From assembly GCF_001645185.1 (NCBI RefSeq), contig NZ_LXTQ01000011.1:186001-250000 (forward strand): 64,000 nucleotides of DNA. The letters are read 5' to 3'. Origin of the DNA: Methylobacillus sp. MM3 (GTDB lineage: Bacteria; Pseudomonadota; Gammaproteobacteria; Burkholderiales; Methylophilaceae). A program made the translations under genes and the position numbers. The notes under the pieces were generated by a model, which saw nothing but the letters and a program-made list of their open reading frames with translations, was not told where the DNA came from and ran no database searches. Below are positions 56,662 to 64,000 of the stretch, piece after piece; position 1 is the first letter of the stretch; each line of letters begins with the position of its first letter.

Positions 56662-57555
56662 ATGCTGCCCGATTCCTTAGCCCTCAACCCGAAAAGCCTG
56701 GACAGCCTGCGTTTGCAGGCGAAGCAGGATAACGGCAAGGAATCGGTTCGTGCGGCGGCGCAGCAGTTCGAATCCTATTTCCTGCAGATGATGCTGCGCA
56801 CCATGCGGCAGACCCTGTCGCAGGATGGCCCGTTCGATAGCCAGGAAACCAAAATGTTCAGCGAAATGTTCGACCAGCAGGTCGCGCAGAACATTTCGCA
56901 AAGCAAAGGCCTGGGTCTGGCAGATATGCTGGTCCAGCAGATGCAGCTCTCGCTGGAAACACAAGGGGTCAAGACTGCGCCGCGCCCGTATGACCTGCCG
57001 CCTGTCGCGCAACCGTCCGAGGTGGCTGTCTCCGACGCGGCTGCCTCCGGTGCGGCCGCCAATGCCGGAGACGCAGACATTGAAGCCATGACGCCGCGCA
57101 GTTTCGTCAACAAGCTGTGGCCGCATGCAGTGGATGCCGCGGCCGAGCTGGGCGTTTCGCCGCATGTCCTGCTGGCACAGGCCGCGCTTGAAACCGGCTG
57201 GGGCAAGCATGTACTCAAGACTGCCGATGGCACGGCCAGCCACAATCTGTTCAATATCAAGGCGGGCAGCCGCTGGGATGGACGGACAGTAGCGAAGGAA
57301 GTGACGGAGTATGTCAACGGCAAGGCAGTCAAGTCCGTGGAAACCTTCCGTGCGTACGATACGCCGGCGGAAGCCTTTGCCGATTATGCCAGTCTGCTTT
57401 CTAACAATCCGCGCTATGCCGGTGCATTGAATCAGGATGCGGAAGGTTTCATCAAAGGACTGCGTCAGGGCGGCTTCGCCACCGATCCCGGCTATGGCGA
57501 CAAACTGCGCCGCATCATCGGCAGTGCCGCGCTGCGGCAGGGACTGGCGGCTTAA
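56662..57555 (+). CDS. flgJ: Flagellar rod assembly protein/peptidoglycan hydrolase FlgJ
   Basis: 297 residues, dual-domain form. N-terminal rod-capping domain (about 30-105, AAQQFESYFLQMMLRTMRQTL), Ala-rich linker, C-terminal glucosaminidase domain (about 145-295) with HVLLAQAALETGWGKHV (catalytic Glu) and NLFNIKAG. Cuts peptidoglycan so the rod can cross the wall. Confidence 0.96.
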   Translation: MLPDSLALNPKSLDSLRLQAKQDNGKESVRAAAQQFESYFLQMMLRTMRQTLSQDGPFDSQETKMFSEMFDQQVAQNISQSKGLGLADMLVQQMQLSLETQGVKTAPRPYDLPPVAQPSEVAVSDAAASGAAANAGDADIEAMTPRSFVNKLWPHAVDAAAELGVSPHVLLAQAALETGWGKHVLKTADGTASHNLFNIKAGSRWDGRTVAKEVTEYVNGKAVKSVETFRAYDTPAEAFADYASLLSNNPRYAGALNQDAEGFIKGLRQGGFATDPGYGDKLRRIIGSAALRQGLAA

Positions 57556-57605
57556 GTTTCTGGATGGCTGGCCGATATTGAACACATGATCGAAAGCGAG
57601 AAAGC

Positions 57606-59522
57606 ATGAGTATATACAGCGTGGCTACATCGGCGTTGCAATCGGCGCAAGTCGCGATCGCGACCGTTGGGCACAATATCGCCAATGTCAACACGGAGGG
57701 CTATCGTCGCCAGGAAGTGATCCTGGGGACCAACGGTGCCACGCGTACCGGCAGCGGATTTCTCGGCCAGGGCGTCAGCGTCAACACGGTCCAAAGAGCC
57801 TATAGCGAACTGCTCGAGCGGCAGGTGAGCCGGAGCGAAGCGCAGGCAGGGTACCTAGACCAGTATCTGCAGGGCATGCAGCAGATCAACAATATCCTTG
57901 GCGACCGTTCGGTCGGTTTTTCCACGATGGTGCAGGAATTTTTTGCCTCCTGGAGCGACCTCGCCGACGATGCCTCCTCCATCGCCGCGCGGCAGGCGGT
58001 GCTGGGCACAGCGGAGACGCTGGCCAACAATCTCAATGGGGTTGGCGCGTATCTGCAATCGTTGCAGGATAGCGTCAATGCCGATATCACCAGTGTTGTT
58101 GACCAGGTCAACAGCTATGCGCAGAATATCGCGGAACTGAACGGCCGCATTGCCAATGCGCAGGCTTCCGGCTCGCAGCCGCCCAACGACCTGCTCGACC
58201 AGCGTGACTTGCTGGTGTCGCAGTTGAACGAGCTGGCGGGCGTCACGGTGGTCAAGGATGCCGCGACCAATGGCTACAATGTCTTTCTCGGTAATGGTTA
58301 CTTGCTGGTCGGGGGCATGACGGCGTCCTCCATCACCGCCCAATCGTCCTTGTACGACCCGGCGCGGATCGAGGTATTCGATGCCAATGGCGGCGTGCAA
58401 CTGTCCAGGGAGGCTGGCTCGCTGGGCGGCAAGCTGGGCGGCCTGCTGGATTATCGCTCTGAGTCGCTCGATGTTGCCCAGAACTCGCTGGGGCGGTTGG
58501 CTATCGCGCTGTCTCAGAGTATCAATGACCAGCACCAGCTGGGCCAGGATTTGAACGGTAACGCGGGCGGAGTGTTTTTCACCGACCCTTCCACGTTTGC
58601 CCAGACTTACGCCAGCAGCAACAATACCGGCAGCGGCGACATCGACGCCACGATAGACGATGCCAGTGCGTTGACGACCTCCGATTACCGGCTGTCTTAC
58701 GACGGTACCGACTATACCCTTACGCGGCTTTCAGACGGACAAGCCTGGAGCAATGCCAGCCTGGCTACGCTGTCGACCACGGCTGCCCAGGGATTTACGC
58801 TCTCGCTTGCCAGCGGCACGGTGAGTTCGGGCGACAGCTATCTGATCCGGCCGACCGCGACAGGGGCCACCAGTGTCGGTGTCGCGATCTCGGACCCGGA
58901 CCTGATCGCCGCCGCCTCGCCTGTTGCGGCTGCCGCTGCGACCGCCAACACCGGTGCGGCACAGTTTACCCAGCCGATCGTGGATACGAGCAATCAGCCG
59001 CCGCTCAATGCCAACCTGGCCAGCACGGTGACGATTACCTTCACCTCCGCGACCACGTTCAATGTATCCGGTACGGGCACCGGCAATCCGACCGGCCTGA
59101 CCTACACCGCGGGCGACGACATCAGCTACAACGGATGGACGTTCCAGATCACCGGCATACCCGCGACCGGCGATGTATTCACCGTCTCGGCCAATACGAG
59201 CGGGGAACAGGACAATCGCAACGCATTGGCCATGGCAGCGTTGCAAAACAACAAGACGCTGGTGGGCGGCAGTGCTTCGCTCGAGGGCGCGTATGCCGCG
59301 CTGGTCGGCAGCATCGGAAACAAAACCAGCCAGGTCGAGGTCAATCAGAGGGCGCAAACCAATCTGCTGACTCAGGCCCAGCAAGCCCAGCAGTCGGTGT
59401 CCGGCGTCAACCTGGACGAGGAGGCCGCCAATCTGCTGCGTTACCAGCAGGCATACCAGGCAGCGGCCAAGCTCATCTCGACGGCGCAAACGATGTTCGA
59501 CTCCATCCTGCAACTCGGCTAA
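57606..59522 (+). CDS. flgK: Flagellar hook-filament junction protein FlgK (HAP1)
   Basis: 638 residues. N-terminal SIYSVATSALQSAQVAIATVGHNIANVNTEGYRRQEV (split) and C-terminal SGVNLDEEAANLLRYQQAYQAAAKLISTAQTMFDSIL signatures flank a long Ser/Thr/Gly-rich variable centre. GAAAGCGAGAAAGC site. Length is within the upper range for the family. Confidence 0.96.
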   Translation: MSIYSVATSALQSAQVAIATVGHNIANVNTEGYRRQEVILGTNGATRTGSGFLGQGVSVNTVQRAYSELLERQVSRSEAQAGYLDQYLQGMQQINNILGDRSVGFSTMVQEFFASWSDLADDASSIAARQAVLGTAETLANNLNGVGAYLQSLQDSVNADITSVVDQVNSYAQNIAELNGRIANAQASGSQPPNDLLDQRDLLVSQLNELAGVTVVKDAATNGYNVFLGNGYLLVGGMTASSITAQSSLYDPARIEVFDANGGVQLSREAGSLGGKLGGLLDYRSESLDVAQNSLGRLAIALSQSINDQHQLGQDLNGNAGGVFFTDPSTFAQTYASSNNTGSGDIDATIDDASALTTSDYRLSYDGTDYTLTRLSDGQAWSNASLATLSTTAAQGFTLSLASGTVSSGDSYLIRPTATGATSVGVAISDPDLIAAASPVAAAAATANTGAAQFTQPIVDTSNQPPLNANLASTVTITFTSATTFNVSGTGTGNPTGLTYTAGDDISYNGWTFQITGIPATGDVFTVSANTSGEQDNRNALAMAALQNNKTLVGGSASLEGAYAALVGSIGNKTSQVEVNQRAQTNLLTQAQQAQQSVSGVNLDEEAANLLRYQQAYQAAAKLISTAQTMFDSILQLG

Positions 59523-59534
59523 GAGATCGCAATC

Positions 59535-60437
59535 ATGAGAATCAGTACTTCTTCCTACTTCAACATGAACCTGGCGGCGATGCAGGACAAACAGGCCACG
59601 TTATTCCACGTCCAGCAGCAGATGGCGACCCATCGACGTATCGTGACGCCGTCGGACGATCCCGTCGGCGCTACGCGCGCGTTGCAAACCGCCCGCGCGC
59701 TGTCCGTTTCGGAAAGCAGCCTGGAAAACATCGCGAAGGCGCAAACCCGGATCAAGGCGGAGTCGACCACGCTCGAGGCGATACGCAAGGTGCTGCAGAG
59801 TGCCAAGGATACGGCGGTGAGTGCCGGCAACAACCCCAGCACGCAGGAACGGACCAGCTTCGCCAACTATCTGACGCAGGTATACGAAGACCTGCTCGGG
59901 TATGCCAATTCCACCGATGCCGCAGGCAATTACATGTTTTCCGGGTTCCAGAACGACGCCCCGTTCCAGCAGAGCACCGGAGCTTCCAGTTATCAGGGTG
60001 ATAACGCAAAACGCTATGTTTCGATCGGCGCCAACCAGAAAATCCAGGTGAGCGACTCGGGGCAGGAGGTGTTCAGTGTAGGCACGGCCAACGATCCGTT
60101 CGCCGTGATCAGCCAGTTCATCACTGACTTGCAGGACAGCACCCTGACCGGTGCGGTATTCGACGCAACCGCCGACACCGCCATCAGCGGATTGGAAAAC
60201 GCGCTGAGCAAGGTGGTGCAGATCAGTGACCATGTGGCCGTCCGTTTCCAGCAGCTGGAAACTGCCAAGGAGGTCGAGACCCAGTACAAGTTGCAATACC
60301 AGAACGAGCTGGACCGGGTCGAGTCGGTGGACATGTTGACTGCGGGCGTGCAGCTGCAATTGCTGCAGACATCGCTGGAGGCGACCCAGAAAGCCTTCAT
60401 CAATGCCAGCCAGTTGAACCTGTTCAACCTGCTGTAA
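59535..60437 (+). CDS. flgL: Flagellar hook-filament junction protein FlgL (HAP3)
   Basis: 300 residues. Flagellin-like N-terminus (MRISTSSYFNMNLAAMQDKQ, TPSDDPVGATRAL) and C-terminal QLLQTSLEATQKAFINASQLNLFNLL. Last structural gene of the run; legB starts 24 bases later. Confidence 0.96.
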   Translation: MRISTSSYFNMNLAAMQDKQATLFHVQQQMATHRRIVTPSDDPVGATRALQTARALSVSESSLENIAKAQTRIKAESTTLEAIRKVLQSAKDTAVSAGNNPSTQERTSFANYLTQVYEDLLGYANSTDAAGNYMFSGFQNDAPFQQSTGASSYQGDNAKRYVSIGANQKIQVSDSGQEVFSVGTANDPFAVISQFITDLQDSTLTGAVFDATADTAISGLENALSKVVQISDHVAVRFQQLETAKEVETQYKLQYQNELDRVESVDMLTAGVQLQLLQTSLEATQKAFINASQLNLFNLL

Positions 60438-60461
60438 ACCGCAGCCGACCGTAATTAAGAA

Positions 60462-61460
60462 GTGAAAAAAATCCTCGTCACCGGCGCCGACGGGTTCATC
60501 GGCTCGCATCTCACGGAAGCATTGGTGCGCCAGGGCTATGACGTCCGGGCGTTCGTCCAGTACAACTCGTTCAATTCCTGGGGCTGGCTGGACCGTTGCG
60601 CGCCCGATGTGGCCGGCAAGTTCGACGTGTTCGCCGGCGATGTGCGCGACCCGCACGGCGTCAAGACCGCGATGCAGGGATGCGACGCTGTCCTGCACCT
60701 CGCCGCGCTGATTGCGATTCCTTATTCGTATCACTCGCCCGACACCTACGTCGACACCAATATCAAGGGCACGCTGAACGTCGTCCAGGCCGCCCGCGAA
60801 CTCGGCGTGAGCAAGGTCATCCATACCTCGACCAGCGAGGTGTATGGCACTGCCCGTTTCGTGCCGATCACCGAGGAGCATCCGCTGCAGGGACAATCGC
60901 CATACTCCGCCAGCAAGATCGGCGCGGACCAGATCGCGCTGTCCTTCCATTGCGCGTTCGACACGCCGGTGACCGTCATCCGGCCGTTCAACACCTATGG
61001 GCCGCGTCAGTCGGCGCGCGCGGTGATCCCGACAGTCATCACCCAGATCGCCAGCGGCAAGCGGCAGATCAAGCTGGGTGCGATCCATCCCACGCGTGAT
61101 TTCAATTACGTGGCGGATACAGTTGGCGGTTTCCTCGCCGCGCTGGCTTCCGAGCGGGGGGCGGGTGAAGTGATCAACATCGGCAGCAACTTCGAAATCT
61201 CCATCGGAGATACCGTCAGGGTGATCGCCGAGGCGATGGGCGCAGAGATCGAGATCGTCACCGACGAGCAGCGCCTGCGTCCGGAGAAGAGCGAGGTCGA
61301 CCGGTTGTGGGCTTCCAATGAGAAAGCAGCCCGGCTGTTGGGCTGGCAGCCCAGCTACGGCGGCGTGGACGGATTGCGGCGCGGCATCGCGGAGACCGTG
61401 GCGTGGTTCCGCGAACCGGCCAATATGGCCGCCTATAAAGCGGACATTTACAATCTGTGA
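60462..61460 (+). CDS. legB: NAD-dependent sugar-nucleotide 4,6-dehydratase, LegB type
   Basis: 332 residues from a GTG at 60462 with a weak AAGAAG site. Extended SDR: ILVTGADGFIGSHLTEAL (about 4-21), catalytic triad Thr/Ser-Y-x3-K in SPYSASKIGADQIA, and the LegB-typical VRAFVQYNSFNSWGWLD. First step of legionaminic acid synthesis (dehydration of an N-acetylglucosamine nucleotide); PseB-like enzymes are more distant. Overlaps legC (GTGA). Position after flgL points to flagellin glycosylation. Confidence 0.9.
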   Translation: MKKILVTGADGFIGSHLTEALVRQGYDVRAFVQYNSFNSWGWLDRCAPDVAGKFDVFAGDVRDPHGVKTAMQGCDAVLHLAALIAIPYSYHSPDTYVDTNIKGTLNVVQAARELGVSKVIHTSTSEVYGTARFVPITEEHPLQGQSPYSASKIGADQIALSFHCAFDTPVTVIRPFNTYGPRQSARAVIPTVITQIASGKRQIKLGAIHPTRDFNYVADTVGGFLAALASERGAGEVINIGSNFEISIGDTVRVIAEAMGAEIEIVTDEQRLRPEKSEVDRLWASNEKAARLLGWQPSYGGVDGLRRGIAETVAWFREPANMAAYKADIYNL

Positions 61461-62638
61461 ATAATACTTCTGCGCAATCTCCTGCTGTCTCGCGCATCCT
61501 CCAGGCCATTCGGGCCGTGGTGGGTGATGGTTCCGTGGCACTGCACGAACCGCGTTTCGCCGGCAACGAGTGGGCCTATCTGAAGGACTGCCTGGACTCC
61601 ACCTTCGTCTCCTCGGTGGGCCGCTATGTTGACCGCTTCGAAGCTGATCTCGCCGCCTATACGGGTGCCCGCCATGCGGTGGCGGTGGTGAACGGCACCG
61701 CCGCGCTGCATGTGGCGCTGCAACTGGCGGGCGTGCAAGCGGGGGATGAAGTGCTCGTTCCTGCGCTGACCTTCGTGGCGACCGCGAACGCGGTGGCCTA
61801 TTGCGGCGCGATCCCGCATTTCGTGGACAGCGAAGAGCGCACACTGGGCCTGGACCCGCAAGCTCTGCGCGACTATCTGGGCGCGACGACCGAGCTACGC
61901 GACGGTCGCTGCGTCAATCTGGCCACTGGCCGCGTGATCCGCGCCGTCATCCCCATGCATGCGTTCGGGCATCCGCTGGACATCGAAGGTGTACTGGCGC
62001 TGGCCCGCGATTTCCACCTCGAAGTGGTGGAGGATGCGACAGAGTCCCTGGGCAGCACCATCCACGGCAAGCATACCGGCACCTTCGGACGCATGGGCGT
62101 GCTCAGCTTCAATGGCAACAAGGTGATCACTACGGGAGGCGGCGGCGCCATCCTGACCGACGATACCGAGCTGGCGAAACACGCCAAGCACCTGACTACC
62201 ACGGCCAAGCTGCCGCATCGCTGGGCCTATGTCCACGACGAAATCGGTTATAACTACCGGTTGCCCAACATCAATGCCGCACTGGGCTGCGCGCAGCTGG
62301 AGCAGCTGTCGGGGTTCGTTGAGGCCAAACGCCGGCTGCATGCGCGGTACCAGACTGCCTTTGCCGGCATTTCCGAAGCGCATATTCTTGTCGAACCGGA
62401 AGGCTGCCGCAGCAATTACTGGTTGCAGACATTGCTGTTGGATGAGCCCGTCGCCGACTTGCGTGACGAACTGCTGCAAGCCACCAACGACGCCGGATTG
62501 ATGACACGTCCGGTGTGGATGCTCATGCACAACCTTCCGCCATATCGTGCCTGCCCGAGCATGCCGCTTCCTGTCTCTGGATCTCTGGAAAAGCGCATAA
62601 TCAACCTCCCTAGCAGTGTGACAGTGGGCAGCGCCTGA
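61457..62638 (+). CDS. legC: PLP-dependent aminotransferase, LegC type
   Basis: 393 residues from a GTG overlapping the legB stop. DegT/DnrJ/EryC1 fold: HAVAVVNGTAALHVALQLAG (about 75-95), VEDATESLGS, and the PLP-binding Lys in LSFNGNKVITTGGGGAI (about residue 220). Would aminate the 4-keto sugar made by LegB. The order legB-legC-neuD-legI matches known legionaminic acid loci. Confidence 0.9.
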   Translation: MNNTSAQSPAVSRILQAIRAVVGDGSVALHEPRFAGNEWAYLKDCLDSTFVSSVGRYVDRFEADLAAYTGARHAVAVVNGTAALHVALQLAGVQAGDEVLVPALTFVATANAVAYCGAIPHFVDSEERTLGLDPQALRDYLGATTELRDGRCVNLATGRVIRAVIPMHAFGHPLDIEGVLALARDFHLEVVEDATESLGSTIHGKHTGTFGRMGVLSFNGNKVITTGGGGAILTDDTELAKHAKHLTTTAKLPHRWAYVHDEIGYNYRLPNINAALGCAQLEQLSGFVEAKRRLHARYQTAFAGISEAHILVEPEGCRSNYWLQTLLLDEPVADLRDELLQATNDAGLMTRPVWMLMHNLPPYRACPSMPLPVSGSLEKRIINLPSSVTVGSA

Positions 62639-62645
62639 AAAGCAC

Positions 62646-63278
62646 ATGCAAAAAGAATCGATTCTATTGGTCGGGGCGGGAGGGCATGCACGGGCCTGCA
62701 TCGACGTTATCGAACAGGAAGACCGCTTTGTCATAGCCGGCCTGGTTGGGCTGGCCCGTGAGGTCGGCAATCGCGTGCTCGGATATCCCGTACTTGGAAC
62801 GGATGACGATTTGCCTTCCTTGGTCGGGGCATATGCCAGCGCGCTTGTGGTTTCGGGGCAGATCAAGTCGCCTGATTTGCGTATCCGTATGTTTCAGATG
62901 CTCAAGGATTGCGGTTTCCAGTTGCCTTGCATCATTTCGCCGCGTGCGTATGTGTCCCGGCACGCGAGCCTGGGTGAGGGCACCATTGTCATGCATGGTG
63001 CGGTGGTGAATGCCGGCGCCAGCATTGGCAGCAATTGCATCGTTAATAGCCACGCGCTGATCGAGCATGATGTCAAGGTCGGCGATCATTGCCACATCTC
63101 GACCGCCGCGATATTGAATGGCGACGTATGGGTCGGAGCGGGCAGTTTTGTCGGAAGCAATGCCTGCGTGCGCCAAGGGCTTCGGATCGGCGAGCGCTGC
63201 ATGGTCAAAATGGGCGAAAAAGTGATTGCCGATCTAGAAGCTCATGCCGAGGATGCGTCGGCGGGATATTCGGAATGA
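62646..63278 (+). CDS. NeuD/PglD-family sugar acetyltransferase
   Basis: 210 residues. N-terminal Rossmann-like part with ILLVGAGGHARACIDVI (about 6-22), then a left-handed beta helix of hexapeptide repeats (about 95-195) with HGAVVNAGASIGSNCIVNSHALIEHDVKVGDHCHIS (split) containing the catalytic His. Probably N-acetylates the 4-amino sugar (LegH role) or O-acetylates the final nonulosonate. Overlaps legI by ATGA. Confidence 0.85.
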   Translation: MQKESILLVGAGGHARACIDVIEQEDRFVIAGLVGLAREVGNRVLGYPVLGTDDDLPSLVGAYASALVVSGQIKSPDLRIRMFQMLKDCGFQLPCIISPRAYVSRHASLGEGTIVMHGAVVNAGASIGSNCIVNSHALIEHDVKVGDHCHISTAAILNGDVWVGAGSFVGSNACVRQGLRIGERCMVKMGEKVIADLEAHAEDASAGYSE

Positions 63279-64000
63279 GAACACTGATCATCGCGGAGGC
63301 TGGCGTCAACCATAACGGCGATATGTCCATGGCGCGCCGGCTGATTGACGTGGCGGCCGACGCAGGCGCCGACCTGGTCAAGTTTCAGACGTTTACGGCT
63401 AGCCGGCTGGTCACTGCGGGCGCACAGAAAGCCGAATACCAAAGCAATGCCACGGGCACGGACGAGACCCAGTATGCGATGCTGAGCAAGCTTGAACTGA
63501 CGCGCGAAATGCACCTCGAACTGATCGATTATTGCCGGGCACGGGGCATCGGCTTTTTTTCCACCGGTTTCGACGAGGAAAGCGTCGATATGCTGGCTCA
63601 ACTTGGGCTGGATCGCTTCAAGATTCCGTCCGGAGAAATAACCAACTTGCCTTACTTGCGCCATGTTGGGAAATACGGAATGCCGGTGATACTTTCTACC
63701 GGCATGGCGGAGCTTGGCGAAATCGGGATGGCGATCGAGGTGCTGGAAGATGCTGGAACCAAACGCGAACAAATCACAGTGCTGCACTGCAATACTGAAT
63801 ATCCGACGCCGATGAACGATGTCAATCTGCGGGCCATGTTGACCATCAGGGATACGTTCGGCGTGGCGGTCGGATATTCCGACCACACGCTCGGGATCGA
63901 AATCCCGATTGCAGCCGTTGCGTTGGGAGCGACCGTGATCGAAAAGCACTTCACTCTGGATCGCAACCTCGCCGGACCGGATCATAAAGCCAGCCTTGAA
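63275..64000 (+). CDS. legI: Nonulosonate synthase, LegI/NeuB family (3' end outside window)
   Basis: 242 residues visible from the ATG at 63275; open at the window edge. NeuB-type TIM barrel: IIAEAGVNHNGDM (about 5-17), ADLVKFQTF, FFSTGFDEESVDML, KIPSGEITNLPYL, ILSTGMAELGEI, LHCNTEYPTPMNDVNL, GYSDHTLGIEIPIAAVALGA and EKHFTLDRNLAGPDH. The C-terminal SAF (antifreeze-like) domain is beyond the edge. Condenses phosphoenolpyruvate with a six-carbon amino sugar to make legionaminic or a related acid. NeuB proper cannot be excluded, but legB-legC upstream favour LegI. Confidence 0.9.
   Translation, partial: MRTLIIAEAGVNHNGDMSMARRLIDVAADAGADLVKFQTFTASRLVTAGAQKAEYQSNATGTDETQYAMLSKLELTREMHLELIDYCRARGIGFFSTGFDEESVDMLAQLGLDRFKIPSGEITNLPYLRHVGKYGMPVILSTGMAELGEIGMAIEVLEDAGTKREQITVLHCNTEYPTPMNDVNLRAMLTIRDTFGVAVGYSDHTLGIEIPIAAVALGATVIEKHFTLDRNLAGPDHKASLE

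Noticed and set aside
59601-61844. 747-codon open frame on the minus strand across flgL, legB and legC
   Set aside because: Spans three well-supported genes on the other strand and shows no domain; composition typical of antisense shadow frames.

Overview
The window is a chromosomal segment of a Gram-negative, flagellated bacterium, most likely a betaproteobacterium (Nitrosomonadales/Gallionellales/Methylophilales neighbourhood). This rests on the gene order lepA-lepB-DUF4845-rnc-era-recO-pdxJ-acpS, the single-protein PurL, the FlgA-FlgL order, and the combination of flavocytochrome c sulfide dehydrogenase with a XoxF-type alcohol dehydrogenase. The DNA is GC-rich apart from an AT-rich patch at about 39.2-40.1 kb. 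I see no rRNA, tRNA, CRISPR array or recognisable transposase.

Layout. 1-6.6 kb: housekeeping operon (lepA partial, lepB, DUF4845, rnc, era, recO, pdxJ, acpS, tcdA), then htpG (6.7-8.6). 8.7-18.3 kb: a Fur-box-preceded pair (an 85-aa protein and a DUF2325 protein) convergent with a compact five-gene operon on the minus strand: TonB-dependent receptor, exported CobN-like chelatase, ExbB-like protein, DUF2149 (ExbD-like) and ChaN. I read this operon as a haem (or other metallo-tetrapyrrole) import and metal-removal system of the HmuR/HmuS/HmuU/HmuV type. 18.4-20.6 kb: ahpF and ahpC. 20.8 kb: a 23-codon pqqA with its own terminator. 21.1-22.9 kb: a cyclopropane-synthase-like methyltransferase and a secreted unknown. 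23.2-27.3 kb: a lanthanide-type XoxF dehydrogenase with a near-perfect sigma-54 promoter, divergent from an AcoR-type sigma-54 activator. 27.5-34.0 kb: iron acquisition: hemP, a small Cys protein, tonB, a 268-bp nested inverted repeat, exbB, exbD, a siderophore receptor, DUF4198 and PepSY proteins. 34.3-39.2 kb: a cysteine-free ribosomal protein S4, glgP and small unknowns. 40.1-44.0 kb: purL. 44.0-47.7 kb: ankyrin protein, sulfide dehydrogenase fccAB, a secreted unknown and a beta-propeller protein. 47.7-60.4 kb: flgA (minus), a diguanylate cyclase and flgBCDEFGHIJKL behind a sigma-54 promoter. 60.5-64.0 kb: legB, legC, a NeuD-type acetyltransferase and a partial legI/neuB, giving a nonulosonic (legionaminic-type) acid pathway that probably glycosylates flagellin.

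How the parts join. TonB/ExbB/ExbD (28-30 kb) would energise both TonB-dependent receptors. Fur-box-like sites precede the DUF2325 pair, the haem-type receptor operon, hemP-tonB and the siderophore receptor, so this looks like an iron-stress island split by redox genes. PqqA supplies the precursor of the PQQ cofactor of XoxF. The most interesting items are the haem-dechelatase-like operon, the Y-shaped inverted-repeat element that contains the exbB ribosome binding site, the sigma-54/AcoR control of xoxF, and the stand-alone Cys-free S4.
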